Of a DNA stretch of 64,000 bases, positions 9,330 to 18,381 are shown in pieces. The first letter of the stretch is position 1. Each line of letters begins with the position of its first letter. The position numbers and the translations under genes are program-made. This stretch comes from Bradyrhizobium sp. CCBAU 53338 (GTDB lineage Bacteria; Pseudomonadota; Alphaproteobacteria; Rhizobiales; Xanthobacteraceae), in assembly GCF_015291665.1 (NCBI RefSeq), contig NZ_CP030048.1, positions 930,001 through 994,000 on the forward strand. The letters are read 5' to 3'. Under the pieces are notes generated by a model. It was not told the origin of the DNA. It ran no database searches and was given only the letters and a program-made list of their open reading frames with translations.

Positions 9330-9335
9330 ACCTTC

Positions 9336-10319
9336 ATGGCGGTCTACACCGACGTTGCCGCCGACGAGCTTGCGGATTTCCTGAGGCAATACGATCTCGG
9401 CGAATTGCTCTCCTACAAGGGCATCGCCGAGGGTGTCGAGAACACCAACTTCCTGCTCCACACCAGCAAAGGCTCGTTCATCCTCACGCTCTATGAAAAG
9501 CGCGTGGCGAAGAACGATCTGCCGTTCTTCCTTGCGCTGATGACCCATCTCGCCGAGCACGGCGTGAGCTGTCCGCTGCCGGTGAAGGCGAAAGACGGCG
9601 AGGCGCTGCACGAGCTGCAGGGACGACCCGCCGCGATCATCACCTTTCTCGAAGGCATCTGGCCGCGCAAGCCGAACGCTGTGCATTGCGCCGGCGTCGG
9701 CGAGGGGCTGGCGAGGATGCATCTCGCCGGCGCCAATTTTGCGATCAAGCGCGCCAACGCGCTGTCGGTCGCGGGCTGGCGGCCGCTGTTCGATGCGGCA
9801 GCCGATCGCGCCGACGAGGTCCAGCCGGGCCTGCGCGCGTTTCTCGAAACCGAGCTCGACTATCTCTCCGGCGGCGTCTGGCCGAGCACCCTGCCCGAAG
9901 GCGTGATCCACGCCGATCTCTTCAACGACAACGTCTTCTTCCTCGGCGACAAGCTCTCGGGCATCATCGACTTCACCTTCGCCTGCAACGACATGCTGGC
10001 CTATGACGTCGCGATCTGCCTGAATGCCTGGTGCTTCGAGCCGGATCATTCCTTCAACGTCACCAAGGCGCGCGCTTTCCTCAACGCCTACGGCCGGGTG
10101 CGAAAGCTCTCGGAGGCGGAAGAGGCCGCGCTTCCGCTGCTCGCACGCGGTGCGGCGATCCGCTTCCTGCTGACGCGGCTGGTGGATTGGCTCAACGTGC
10201 CTCCCGGTGCGCTGGTGAAGCCGAAGGATCCGCTGGAATATGTCCGCAAGCTGCGCTTCCACCAAAACGTTTCGAGCGCGCGCGACTACGGGCTGATGCC
10301 GTCAGGACTGGTTGCGTGA
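9336..10319 (+). CDS. thrB: Homoserine kinase (ThrB type II, APH fold)
   Basis: 327 residues. It phosphorylates homoserine to O-phosphohomoserine in threonine synthesis. It belongs to the aminoglycoside-phosphotransferase-like homoserine kinases of Alpha- and Gammaproteobacteria rather than the GHMP type. Motifs include [26 protein letters not shown] (nucleotide loop), the catalytic HADLFNDN near residue 195 and [10 protein letters not shown] (metal-binding Asp) near residue 212. The gene sits between ispH (6-bp gap) and rnhA (GTGA overlap at 10316-10319), so it is translated from an operon mRNA. Confidence 0.94.
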   Translation: MAVYTDVAADELADFLRQYDLGELLSYKGIAEGVENTNFLLHTSKGSFILTLYEKRVAKNDLPFFLALMTHLAEHGVSCPLPVKAKDGEALHELQGRPAAIITFLEGIWPRKPNAVHCAGVGEGLARMHLAGANFAIKRANALSVAGWRPLFDAAADRADEVQPGLRAFLETELDYLSGGVWPSTLPEGVIHADLFNDNVFFLGDKLSGIIDFTFACNDMLAYDVAICLNAWCFEPDHSFNVTKARAFLNAYGRVRKLSEAEEAALPLLARGAAIRFLLTRLVDWLNVPPGALVKPKDPLEYVRKLRFHQNVSSARDYGLMPSGLVA

Positions 10320-10780
10320 GCGAGCTTCCCAATGTGACGATCTATACCGACGGCGCGTGCTCGGGAAATCCCGGGCCCGGCGGCTGGGGCGCGATCCTGA
10401 AGTTCGGCGACAAGGAAAAGGAGCTGAACGGCGGCGAGCGCCACACCACCAACAACCAGATGGAATTGATGGCGGCGATCTCCGCGCTCGAAGCGTTGAA
10501 GAAGCCGTGCACCGTCGATCTCTACACCGACAGCCAGTATGTCCGTCAGGGCATCACCGGCTGGATCCACGGCTGGAAGCGTAACGGCTGGCGCACCGCC
10601 GACAAGAAGCCGGTGAAGAATGTCGAGCTATGGCAGCGCCTCGATGCCGCGCTGAAGGCACACGAGGTCCGTTGGCACTGGGTCAAGGGCCATGCCGGCC
10701 ATCCCGAGAACGAGCGGGCCGATCAGCTTGCGCGGGATGGAATCGTCAAGGCCAGGACGCAGCAGCGCGTGGGCGAATAG
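10316..10780 (+). CDS. rnhA: Ribonuclease HI
   Basis: 154 residues from the GTG at 10316, which overlaps the thrB stop as GTGA and implies translational coupling. RNase HI cuts RNA in RNA-DNA hybrids (R-loops, Okazaki primers). All catalytic residues are present, offset by +2 from E. coli: D12 (YTDGAC), E50 (QMELMAA), D72 (YTDSQYV), H126 (VKGHAGH) and D136 (ERADQLA). A longer in-frame upstream extension exists but runs through thrB in another frame and is not real. The length matches the bacterial family. Confidence 0.96.
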   Translation: MSELPNVTIYTDGACSGNPGPGGWGAILKFGDKEKELNGGERHTTNNQMELMAAISALEALKKPCTVDLYTDSQYVRQGITGWIHGWKRNGWRTADKKPVKNVELWQRLDAALKAHEVRWHWVKGHAGHPENERADQLARDGIVKARTQQRVGE

Positions 10781-10791
10781 AGGTTTGTTCC

Positions 10792-10871
10792 GTCATTCCG
10801 GGGCGGTGCAAAGCACCGAACCCGGAATCTCGAGATTCCGGCTTCGCCTCGTCGAGGCGCCCCGGAATGAC
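10792..10871. repeat. Bradyrhizobium-type palindromic intergenic repeat
   Basis: GTCATTCCGGGGC (10792-10804) and GCCCCGGAATGAC (10859-10871) are perfect 13-bp inverted arms. An inner dyad (CCGGAATCTCGAGATTCCGG) lies between them. It sits between the convergent rnhA and peroxiredoxin genes. The same arm sequence recurs at about 21,440-21,538, showing that this is a dispersed element. Confidence 0.8.
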
Positions 10872-10879
10872 ATCCAGTC

Positions 10880-11365
10880 TTACAGCTGCCCCAGCAGCGT
10901 ATCGCCGCCCGACACCTCGACCTTGCCGGGCATCGCTTCGAGGTTCAGCTTCTTGACCACGCCGTCCTCGACCAGCATCGAATAGCGCTTGGAACGGATG
11001 CCGAGGCCGTTGCCGGAGGCATCCAGCTCCATGCCGATCGCCTTGGCGAAGTCGGCGTTGCCGTCGGCGAGGAAGACCGCCTCGTCGCGCTGGTCGGTGT
11101 CGCGCTTCCAGGCGTTCATGACGAAAGCATCGTTGACCGAGACGATCGCGATGGTGTCGACGCCCTTGTCCTTCATCGCGTAGGCGTTGAGGAAGATGCT
11201 CGGCAGATGCATCTTGTGGCAGGTGCCGGTGTAGGCGCCGGGCACCGCGAACAGCGCCACTTTCTTGCCCTTGAAGATATCGTCGGTGGTCTTCACCTGC
11301 GGGCCTTCCGCCGTCATCACGCGGAATTTCGCCTCGGGCAGCTTGTCGCCAGTCTGGATCGCCAT
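10880..11365 (-). CDS. Peroxiredoxin, Prx5 type (1-Cys)
   Basis: 161 residues from the ATG at 11365 (MAIQTGDKLPEAKF, the usual family start). Prx5-type thiol peroxidases reduce H2O2 and organic peroxides in the cytoplasm. The active-site block is FAVPGAYTGTCHKMHLP with the peroxidatic Cys at residue 49. The usual Pro before Cys in PTC is replaced by Gly-Thr, as in other alphaproteobacterial members. No second cysteine exists, so resolution must come from glutathione or another thiol. The end KVEVSGGDTLLGQL is typical of the family. It is convergent with rnhA across a palindromic repeat. Confidence 0.9.
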   Translation of the reverse strand: MAIQTGDKLPEAKFRVMTAEGPQVKTTDDIFKGKKVALFAVPGAYTGTCHKMHLPSIFLNAYAMKDKGVDTIAIVSVNDAFVMNAWKRDTDQRDEAVFLADGNADFAKAIGMELDASGNGLGIRSKRYSMLVEDGVVKKLNLEAMPGKVEVSGGDTLLGQL

Positions 11366-11473
11366 CGTCAGTCTCCCTGAAAATCGGTCCCGCTTTTTAG
11401 ACCGTGCGGCCGGCCTGCACAATATTGCCTGCGGGGGAAGCTGAGGGGCCGGCAACCCTTCACCGTTATGTCA

Positions 11474-12028
11474 TCAGCCGGCAAAGCCGCCGCCGTCGAG
11501 GAAGGCCTGCTCCTCCTCGGAGGTGTCGCGGCCAAGCAGGCGGTTGCGGTGGGGGAAGCGGCCGAACCGCTGGATGATGTCGGCGTGCTCCCGGGCATAT
11601 TTCAGGTTTTCGGCATTTTCGGTGTTCTCGAACAGGGCGACGCAATGCAGCTGGTCCGGTAGATGCTCGGAATGCATGAAGGGCAGATAGAGGAATTCGA
11701 GCAGGATGGGATCGGCCCTGCGATCCGTGCCCCGCGCGATGGCGCGGCGGGCGACATCTCGCGCGAACGCGTCGCTGGCAAAGGCCTGCGGCGTGCCGCG
11801 GAACATGTTGCGGGGAAACTGGTCGAGCATGATGACGAGCGCGAGCGCGCCCTCGTCGCTGTCTTCCCACGACGCCAGCTCGCCCGCGGTTGCCTTCTGC
11901 CAGAGCGGAAGAAAGCGGCGCCTCACCTCCGCGTCGAACGCGTCGCTGCGCGTGTACCAGCGCTCGCGGCCGGCCTCGCGCCAGAAGGCGAGAACGCCTG
12001 ATGGCATGGTGTCGCCGATGTGTGTCAT
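11474..12028 (-). CDS. DUF924 family protein
   Basis: 184 residues, full length for DUF924. The family shows a TPR-like all-helical fold; its biochemical role is not settled. Diagnostic stretches are VLAFWREAGRERWYTRSDAFDAEVR, the conserved LDQFPRNMFRGTPQAFASDAFA and FLYLPFMHSEHLPDQ. It begins 15 bp after the fadD stop on the same strand, so it is the distal gene of a fadD-DUF924 unit. A link to fatty-acid metabolism is only suggested by that arrangement. Confidence 0.88.
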   Translation of the reverse strand: MTHIGDTMPSGVLAFWREAGRERWYTRSDAFDAEVRRRFLPLWQKATAGELASWEDSDEGALALVIMLDQFPRNMFRGTPQAFASDAFARDVARRAIARGTDRRADPILLEFLYLPFMHSEHLPDQLHCVALFENTENAENLKYAREHADIIQRFGRFPHRNRLLGRDTSEEEQAFLDGGGFAG

Positions 12029-12043
12029 GAAGCAGAAGCGGCC

Positions 12044-13729
12044 TTACGCCGCCTCGGCCTTCTTCTCGTCGCGAAGCTGCCGGCGCAGGATCTTGCCGAC
12101 ATTGGTCTTGGGCAGGTCGGTGCGGAATTCGATGTGCTTGGGCACCTTGTAGCCCGTCAGCTGCTCGTGACAGAATTTGATCACGGCTTCGGCCGTGAGG
12201 TTCGGATCCTTCTTCACCACGAAGGCCTTCACCGCCTCGCCCGACTTGGAATCGGGGATGCCGATCACGGCGCATTCCAGCACGCCCGGATGGCTCGCGA
12301 TAACTTCCTCGATTTCGTTGGGGTAGACGTTGAAGCCGGAGACCAGGATCATGTCCTTCTTGCGGTCCACGATCTTGGTGTAGCCCTTCTCGTCCATGAT
12401 GCCGATGTCGCCGGTGCGGAAATAGCCGTCCGGGGTCATCACCTTCGCCGTCTCCTCCGGTCTGTTCCAGTAGCCCGACATCACCTGCGGGCCCTTGGCG
12501 CAGATCTCGCCGGCCTGGCCGAGCGGAAGTTCGTTGCCGTCGTCGTCGCGGATCGAGATCCAGGTCGAGGGGACCGGAATGCCGATCGAGCCGGAGAACT
12601 CGGTCGTGGTCGCTGGGTTGCAGGTCAGCGTCGGCGAAGTCTCCGACAGGCCGTAGCCCTCGGCGATGAAGCAGCCGGTGACGGCCTTCCACTGTTCGGC
12701 CACCGGGCGCTGCACCGCCATGCCGCCGCCGTTGGAGATCTTCAGCTTGGAGAAGTCGAGCTTCTTGAAATCAGGATGGTGCATCAGGCCGTTGTAGAGC
12801 GTGTTCACGGCCGGGAAGCTGTTGACCTGGTATTTCGCGAGCTCCTTGATGAACCCGGCGATGTCGCGCGGATTCGGGATCAGGAGATTGCAGCCGCCGG
12901 CGCGCACCGCGAGCAGGTAGCAGGCCGTCAGCGCGAAGATGTGATAGAGCGGCAGCGCGCAGACGATCATGAGTTGCTCGACATGCGGCGGCGCATTGAG
13001 CGCCGGCTGGAGCCAGGCGTCGTTCTGCAGCACGTTGGCGACGATGTTGCGATGGAGCAGCGTGGCGCCCTTGGAGACGCCGGTGGTGCCGCCGGTATAC
13101 TGCAGGAAGGCGACGTCGCCGGGCGACAGTTTCGGCTTGTTGAAGGTCTGGCCGCGTCCGGCGGCGAGCGCGTCGTTGAACGACACCGAGCCCGGCAGCG
13201 ACCAGGCGGGCACCATCTTCTTGACGCGCCGGACGACGAGATTGACGATCACGCCCTTGAGGCCGAGCAGGTCGCCCATGCTGGCGACGATGACGTGCTT
13301 GACCGGCGTCTTCGCGATCACCTGTTCGACGGTATGGGCGAAGTTCTCCAGCACGATGACGGCTTCGGCGCCGGAATCCTTGAGCTGATGCTCGAGCTCG
13401 CGCGGGGTATAGAGCGGATTGACGTTGACCACGGCAAAGCCGGCGCGCAGCACCGCGGCGGTGGCGATCGGATATTGCAGCACGTTCGGCATCATGATCG
13501 CGACGCGCGCACCGCGCTGCAGGCCGCGTCCCTGCAAGTAAGCCGCGAGCGCCAGTGACATCTGGTCGAGGTCGCGATAGCTGATCGCCTTGTCCATGCA
13601 GATGAACGCCTTGCGGTCGGCGAACTTCGCAAAACTCTCCTCGAGGAGGTCGACCAGCGATGCGTATTGCGTCGGCTCGATGTCAGCGGGCACGCCGGGC
13701 GGATATTGCTTGAGCCAGATGCGCTCCAT
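12044..13729 (-). CDS. fadD: Long-chain fatty acid-CoA ligase
   Basis: 561 residues, typical for FadD. It activates long-chain fatty acids with ATP and CoA for beta-oxidation, probably at the inner face of the membrane. The AMP-binding motif YTGGTTGVSKGA begins at residue 211. GYGLSETSP follows, then the FACS-type hinge YFRTGDIGIMDEKGY and [22 protein letters not shown]. The C-terminal catalytic lysine lies in KTNVGKILRRQLR. The ATG is preceded by GGGAG at good spacing. This is one of four AMP-dependent acyl-CoA ligases in the window; unlike pimA it is not next to other beta-oxidation genes. Confidence 0.93.
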   Translation of the reverse strand: MERIWLKQYPPGVPADIEPTQYASLVDLLEESFAKFADRKAFICMDKAISYRDLDQMSLALAAYLQGRGLQRGARVAIMMPNVLQYPIATAAVLRAGFAVVNVNPLYTPRELEHQLKDSGAEAVIVLENFAHTVEQVIAKTPVKHVIVASMGDLLGLKGVIVNLVVRRVKKMVPAWSLPGSVSFNDALAAGRGQTFNKPKLSPGDVAFLQYTGGTTGVSKGATLLHRNIVANVLQNDAWLQPALNAPPHVEQLMIVCALPLYHIFALTACYLLAVRAGGCNLLIPNPRDIAGFIKELAKYQVNSFPAVNTLYNGLMHHPDFKKLDFSKLKISNGGGMAVQRPVAEQWKAVTGCFIAEGYGLSETSPTLTCNPATTTEFSGSIGIPVPSTWISIRDDDGNELPLGQAGEICAKGPQVMSGYWNRPEETAKVMTPDGYFRTGDIGIMDEKGYTKIVDRKKDMILVSGFNVYPNEIEEVIASHPGVLECAVIGIPDSKSGEAVKAFVVKKDPNLTAEAVIKFCHEQLTGYKVPKHIEFRTDLPKTNVGKILRRQLRDEKKAEAA

Positions 13730-13924
13730 GGAAACTCCCCTCTCTTCACTTCAGAGCCCGTTGTGTCTCGGGCTGCCTCATTGCCGGCAGTATCGAGCCT
13801 GCCGGAACGGCTGGCAAGCGGTCGAGGCTTAGGGCAAAGGCTGGGGAGAGGCTACTGGAATCCTCGCAACGGGCTGCCGCACCTGCGAAGCGCGGGCGCC
13901 GCCTGAAGGATTTGGCGCGTTAAC

Positions 13925-15367
13925 CTAGCTGTTGTTGGGCGCGGGCTTGGGCTTCGTGGCGGCCTTGGGCTTGGCCGGCTTGGCGGCTGCCTGATCGCTG
14001 CTCGTGGCAGGCTTGGCCGCCGCGTCGGACTTGGCCGCGGCATGCTTGCTTGCCGCCGGTTTCGCCGCGGTCTTGGTGTCGCTCCTGGCCGCCGCGTCCG
14101 ACTTGGTGGCCGCCGGTTTCGCCGCCGCCGACTTGGCCTCGCTGCCGGCGCCGGGCTTCTTGGCCGTACGCGACTTCTTGCCACGCGCCTTTGGCGGGTT
14201 CTGCTGGTCGGCGTCGGCTGCGACCGCTGCGACCAGGGCTGCGCCGGTGCGGGTCGGGCCGGTGTAGACCACCACGGGTTCTACCGGGGCCGGGGCCGAG
14301 GCCATCAGCTCGGATGCCTTCATCAAAGGCGGCTGGAGGCCCGCGGTGAAGAACGTCACCGGAGCCGCGCCTCCGGTTAAGGAACCAGATCCGCCGGTCG
14401 TGCCGTTGGTTGCGATCAGCGCGTCGTCGTCGTCGCTGGCTGGACGCTTGCGATGACCGCCGCACATCTCCTCGCGCAGGTTCGGCGGCGAGGCGTCGAC
14501 CGGCACGAGGTTCTCGACGGTGCCGAGCGAGGGGCGCAGCCACGACAGATTGTCCTGGCTGAAGCCGCGTTCGAGCAGCTGCGCCGCCTTCACCGCGCGC
14601 GCAGTGCCGGAGCTGGCGCCGAGCACGACAGCGATCAGGCGGCGGCCGTTACGCGTTGCCGACGCCACGAGATTGTAACCGGAGGCGCAGATGAAGCCGG
14701 TCTTGAAACCGTCGGCGCCGGGATAGCGGCCGATCAGCTTGTTGAAATTGCCGGTGACGCGCTTGCCGAAACGGATCGCGGGGATGTGCACGTAGTACTC
14801 GTACTCGGGCAGGTCGCGCAGGAACGAGCGGGCGAGAATGCCGAGATCGCGCGCCGAGGTAACGTGTCCGTCCGCAGGCAGGCCGTTCGGATTGACGTAG
14901 TTCGTCTGCGTCATGCCGAGCCGCTTCGCATTATCGTTCATCATCGCGGCGAAGCCGTCGATCGAGCCGCCGATGCCTTCGGCCAGCACCACGGCCATGT
15001 CGTTCGCCGACTTGACCATCATCATCTTCAGCGCATTGTCGACGGTGAGCTGTGTTCCCGGACGGAGGCCCATCTTCGAGGGCGCCTGCGATGCGGCCGT
15101 CGGCGATACCGTCAGCAGCGTGTCGAGCGTGATCTTGCCGTCCTTCACCGCCTTCAGGGTCACATAGGCGGTCATGATCTTGGTGACGGAGGCCGGATAC
15201 CAGGGGATGGTCGCGTTGTCTGCCTGAAGGACCTTGCCGCTGTCGGCTTCGATCAGCAGCAGCGCTTCGGCATGGGCGAGGCGCGGTACGATAAACGCAC
15301 CTACGGCGAGGGTCGCGGCGAACAGGTTGAACAGGGATTTGCGAAGCAGCGGGCGAAAGGCGTGCAC
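13925..15367 (-). CDS. D-alanyl-D-alanine carboxypeptidase (PBP5/6 family) with low-complexity tail
   Basis: 480 residues. A signal peptide (SLFNLFAATLAVGAFIVPRLAHA) is followed by the S11 peptidase domain that trims the terminal D-Ala of peptidoglycan stem peptides in the periplasm. Catalytic motifs are SVTK (Ser60, Lys63), SAN (120-122) and KTG (222-224). After residue ~290 the protein lacks the usual membrane-anchoring amphipathic helix. It ends instead in a ~110-residue tail rich in Ala, Lys and Pro (repeated units like AAKPAAS and KSDAAA). Such a basic tail may bind anionic wall or membrane polymers; that is inference. The gene is probably monocistronic. Confidence 0.92.
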   Translation of the reverse strand: MHAFRPLLRKSLFNLFAATLAVGAFIVPRLAHAEALLLIEADSGKVLQADNATIPWYPASVTKIMTAYVTLKAVKDGKITLDTLLTVSPTAASQAPSKMGLRPGTQLTVDNALKMMMVKSANDMAVVLAEGIGGSIDGFAAMMNDNAKRLGMTQTNYVNPNGLPADGHVTSARDLGILARSFLRDLPEYEYYVHIPAIRFGKRVTGNFNKLIGRYPGADGFKTGFICASGYNLVASATRNGRRLIAVVLGASSGTARAVKAAQLLERGFSQDNLSWLRPSLGTVENLVPVDASPPNLREEMCGGHRKRPASDDDDALIATNGTTGGSGSLTGGAAPVTFFTAGLQPPLMKASELMASAPAPVEPVVVYTGPTRTGAALVAAVAADADQQNPPKARGKKSRTAKKPGAGSEAKSAAAKPAATKSDAAARSDTKTAAKPAASKHAAAKSDAAAKPATSSDQAAAKPAKPKAATKPKPAPNNS

Positions 15368-15556
15368 TATCCGATTCCGGTCCTTGGAGATCCGCCCGAC
15401 AAGGACGGTTCTCGTGATCTGATGTTCGGTTCTGAAATCCAGCGCCGCCGCTTGCGGCGTCGCAAACCTATACCGGCTCGTGCGTCGAGAATAGGGGCTT
15501 CCGATGCGTATTCCGCAATGAACTAGGCCGAATTTCGACGGTGGCGCCGGGACTTG

Positions 15557-17353
15557 TTAAGGGGATCTGGCGGCGGCAGAAGCAGCCTCCGCGGCACTTA
15601 CGCCGGCTCGTGCATTTTCCTGCACCATGAACTGCGCCTTGGCGAGCTCCGCGAAATGGCCGCCTTTGGCCACGAGTTCATCGAAAGTTCCGCTTTCGAT
15701 CACCCGCCCGTTCTCGAACACCAGGATCCGCGTGGCGTTGCGGATGGTGGAGAGGCGGTGGGCGATCACGAAGGTGGTGCGGCCCTTCATCACTTCATCG
15801 AGAGCGGCGTTCACCTTGGCCTCGGTGACGGCATCGAGCGCGCTGGTCGCCTCGTCCAGGATCAGGATCGGCGGGTCCTTCAGCAGCGCACGCGCGATCG
15901 ACAGCCGCTGCCGCTCGCCGCCGGAGAGCATGCGGCCGCGCTCGCCGGCATTGGTCGCAAAGCCGCCGCTGCGCTCGATGAAGTCGATCGCCTGCGCGCG
16001 CTCGGCCGCCTTGCGCATCTCGGCTTCGGTCGCGTCCGGCTTGCCGACCCGCAAATTCTCCTCGATCGAGCGGTTGAAGAGCAGCGCTTCCTGAAACACC
16101 ACGCCGATGTTTCGGCGCAGCGATGTCAGGGTCACGCCGCGCACGTCCATGCCGTCGATCTTGATGAAGCCGGATTGCGGGTCGAAGGCACGGTGCAAGA
16201 GCGCGATCGCGGTCGACTTGCCTGCGCCGGTGGGGCCGACCAGCGCGACGGTCTGGCCCGGCAGCGCGGTGAAGGTGAGGTCCTCGATCGCGGGCCGCTT
16301 GCCGTCATAGGAGAAGGTGACGTCGTTGAACTCGACGAGGCCGGAGAGCCGCCCGGCGTCGATCGCGTCGGGCCGGTCGTGGACGGCGGGCACGGCGTCG
16401 AGCACGTTGAAAAACTCGCGCAGGCGCGGCGCTTCCATGAACACGTTGTTGATGAAGCTGACGACCTGCTCGAGCTTCTGGATCAGCATTGTCGCGAAGC
16501 TCACGAACATCACGATCTCGCCGACCGAGGTCAGGCCCTCGTCGTGCAGCGCGATGCCGAGCGTGAAGATCGCGAGCACGGTGATGGTGGTGGAGGCGCG
16601 CGTGATCACGGTCACGAGCGCCCACCAGGACAGCACCGGCATCTGCGCGGCGAGCAGCTCGTCGGCGACCGAGCGCAGTCCCTTCACCTCGGACTCGACG
16701 CGCACGAAGCTCTGCACCAGCGCGACGTTGCCGAGCGCGTCGGAGGCGCGTGCCGAGAGCTCGCTGTAGTGCTCCTCGACCGCCATCTGCATGCCGAAGG
16801 TCCTGCGCACGACGAAAGTCGTCAACGCGGTGAAGACGACGCAGAGCACGAACAGCAGGATCGCGAGCCGCCAGTTCAGGTAGAGCGATAGCGGCAGCAG
16901 CACCACCACCGACAGGATCGCGGCAAAGTGCTCGCGGAAGAAGCCGAGCCAGAGCCGCCACAGCGCGTCCGTGCCGTTGAGCATCACCTTCATCAGCCGT
17001 CCCGAATGGGTCCCGGAGTGGAAGGTCAGCGGCAGCTGCAAGATGTGCTCGAAATAATCCGTCAGCACCGCCTGGCGCTGGCGATGCGAGAGACGGTCGG
17101 CCTGGAGCGCCACGAGTGCGCTGCATCCGATCGTGAACAGTCCGAATGCCACCCAGGCGGCGAGAAACGGCCAGGCCGAGCTGGAGCCTGCCACGGTCTT
17201 GCCGGAGAGCACGTCGACGATCCGGCCGAACAGCACGGGTTCCGCGAACTGCGATGCCGCCAGCAGGAGGTTGGCGACCGCAAGCAGCCAGCCCAGCCGC
17301 GCTTCCTTGCCGAGCAGTTCGAGAACGCGGGTGTAGAGGCGGAGGATGGACAT
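15557..17353 (-). CDS. ndvA: Glucan ABC exporter, fused permease/ATPase (NdvA/ChvA type)
   Basis: 598 residues. Six membrane segments in the first ~310 residues are fused to an ABC ATPase. Walker A (GPTGAGKST) has its lysine at residue 379; the signature is [10 protein letters not shown], followed by [12 protein letters not shown] and the switch AHRLS. Length and N-terminus ([22 protein letters not shown]) match NdvA/ChvA exporters of cyclic beta-glucans, needed for osmoadaptation and plant infection in rhizobia. Bradyrhizobium makes beta-(1,3)(1,6) cyclic glucans, so the substrate may differ from the beta-(1,2) form. No ndvB-like synthase is present in the window. C-terminal residues are an Ala-rich tail. 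Confidence 0.88.
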   Translation of the reverse strand: MSILRLYTRVLELLGKEARLGWLLAVANLLLAASQFAEPVLFGRIVDVLSGKTVAGSSSAWPFLAAWVAFGLFTIGCSALVALQADRLSHRQRQAVLTDYFEHILQLPLTFHSGTHSGRLMKVMLNGTDALWRLWLGFFREHFAAILSVVVLLPLSLYLNWRLAILLFVLCVVFTALTTFVVRRTFGMQMAVEEHYSELSARASDALGNVALVQSFVRVESEVKGLRSVADELLAAQMPVLSWWALVTVITRASTTITVLAIFTLGIALHDEGLTSVGEIVMFVSFATMLIQKLEQVVSFINNVFMEAPRLREFFNVLDAVPAVHDRPDAIDAGRLSGLVEFNDVTFSYDGKRPAIEDLTFTALPGQTVALVGPTGAGKSTAIALLHRAFDPQSGFIKIDGMDVRGVTLTSLRRNIGVVFQEALLFNRSIEENLRVGKPDATEAEMRKAAERAQAIDFIERSGGFATNAGERGRMLSGGERQRLSIARALLKDPPILILDEATSALDAVTEAKVNAALDEVMKGRTTFVIAHRLSTIRNATRILVFENGRVIESGTFDELVAKGGHFAELAKAQFMVQENARAGVSAAEAASAAARSP

Positions 17354-17427
17354 GCGATACGCTGAACCGTGGAAAGGTCGTCAGTCAACGGGTTGAACCT
17401 CTGCACGACTATACTGGTGTGGACATT

Positions 17428-17748
17428 TCAGGCCACCTTTAAGGTGGGGATATTACTGACGTCGACCGTCTGTTCCGCGTGCCACGTGTCGTGGGCCGCC
17501 TGCATCCGGACCCAGATCCCGGCCCCGCCTCCAAACAACTTTCCGACGCGCACCGCGACCTTCGGCGACAGCGGCTTCTTCTCTTCCATGATGTCATGGA
17601 GATGCTGCCGTGAAATGCCCAACAGGCGCGCGATCTCGACCTTGGTCTTTCCCGAGGCCGGCAGCATGTCCTCGCGCAACACCGCGCCTGGATGAACGGG
17701 GCAGCGGCGGGGATCAAGGTTCGGTGCTCGGTTGATCAATCGGCGCAA
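17428..17748 (-). CDS. Orphan HigA-like antitoxin (XRE family)
   Basis: About 106 residues from a TTG at 17748; the exact start is unsure, with another TTG at 17739 and the frame open to 17796. The body matches HigA antitoxins: CPVHPGAVLREDMLPASGKTKVEIARLLGISRQHLHDI is an XRE helix-turn-helix. LSPKVAVRVGKLFGGGAGIWVRMQAAHDTWHAE is the conserved C-terminal half. HigB toxin normally precedes HigA, but no RelE/HigB-like frame exists in the ~110 bp upstream or downstream, so this is a solitary antitoxin-type regulator. A perfect dyad just upstream probably serves autoregulation. Confidence 0.75.
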   Translation of the reverse strand: MRRLINRAPNLDPRRCPVHPGAVLREDMLPASGKTKVEIARLLGISRQHLHDIMEEKKPLSPKVAVRVGKLFGGGAGIWVRMQAAHDTWHAEQTVDVSNIPTLKVA

Positions 17749-17775
17749 GCCGTACCTGAACGGCAGATGAGCGGC

Positions 17776-17798
17776 GGTTGCGTCACGATCACGCAACC
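17776..17798. promoter_or_regulatory. Candidate HigA operator dyad
   Basis: GGTTGCGT (17776-17783) and ACGCAACC (17791-17798) are perfect 8-bp inverted arms around CACGATC. The dyad lies 28-50 bp upstream of the likely HigA start on the minus strand, where HigA proteins bind their own promoters. A second weaker dyad, GTTGGG/CCCAAC, is at 17812-17832. It could also influence the divergent gene starting at 17906. Confidence 0.45.
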
Positions 17799-17905
17799 CC
17801 GTTCATGTCCCGTTGGGGTTGAGGAACCCAACATGGGATGCGGGTGTTTGAAAGACATGAGCCTGTCTCGAGGCACCATTGAAGGTCCCAAGGAGGGTCC
17901 AGATC

Positions 17906-18277
17906 ATGTTTGACCGATTTTCGAAGTTTGCCGGCCGCAAGGCCGTTCTCGCCACGGCCGCGGTGCTGGCGCTGACATCAGTCGCGCCGACCGCATCGTT
18001 CGCTGGCGGCCGCCATTGGCATGGAGGCGGCGGCGCAGCCTTTGCCGGCGCGGCGATTGCCGCCATTGGTACCGGGCTTGCGATCGCTGCGACCCGAGAC
18101 GCCTACGCCTACGATGCCCCTGCCTATTACGGCGGCGGCCCGGTCTATTACGATGAAGGCCCGGTCTACTATGGCGGCCGGTACACTGGCCCGGGTAGTC
18201 GCGAATATCCGGGCAATGGCAGCGTCGGTCGCGACCCCTTTGCCTCTTGCAGCCGAGGCGGCGCGGGTTGTTGGTAA
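17906..18277 (+). CDS. Small secreted Gly/Tyr-rich protein
   Basis: 123 residues. The ATG at 17906 follows AAGGAGG at good spacing. A signal peptide (RKAVLATAAVLALTSVAPTASFA) precedes a glycine-rich stretch and a hydrophobic segment (AFAGAAIAAIGTGLAIAAT) that may insert in a membrane. A tyrosine-rich region then repeats (YYGGGPVYYDEGPVYYGG), and the end carries two cysteines (FASCSRGGAGCW). Proteins of this build are frequent in Bradyrhizobium and resemble GXWXG/YXWV-type envelope proteins, but no role is established. A strong terminator follows. Confidence 0.72.
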   Translation: MFDRFSKFAGRKAVLATAAVLALTSVAPTASFAGGRHWHGGGGAAFAGAAIAAIGTGLAIAATRDAYAYDAPAYYGGGPVYYDEGPVYYGGRYTGPGSREYPGNGSVGRDPFASCSRGGAGCW

Positions 18278-18290
18278 GTCGTTGACTACG

Positions 18291-18331
18291 ATAGGCCGGC
18301 GCGCTTGCCGCGTCGGCCTATTTTGCCTTTT
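18291..18331 (+). terminator. Rho-independent terminator
   Basis: ATAGGCCGGCGCG (18291-18303) pairs with CGCGTCGGCCTAT (18309-18321) with one G-T pair and a 5-base loop. It is followed by TTTGCCTTTT. It lies 14 bp after the stop of the Gly/Tyr-rich gene. Confidence 0.8.
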
Positions 18332-18381
18332 AATCTCAAGCGTTAACGCGTCGACCATGTGTTTAGAGTAGTTTTGCGTAC

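Noticed and set aside
8364..10265. 633-codon open frame on the minus strand
   Set aside because: It is antisense to ispH and thrB, both of which have intact catalytic motifs. Low-complexity composition typical of shadow frames.
12020..13558. 512-codon open frame on the plus strand
   Set aside because: It is antisense to fadD and shows no domain; fadD carries all ligase motifs.
17749..17905. HigB toxin gene expected next to HigA
   Set aside because: All frames of the ~150 bp upstream were read and none gives a RelE/HigB-like sequence; the space is also too short for the ~90-residue toxin.
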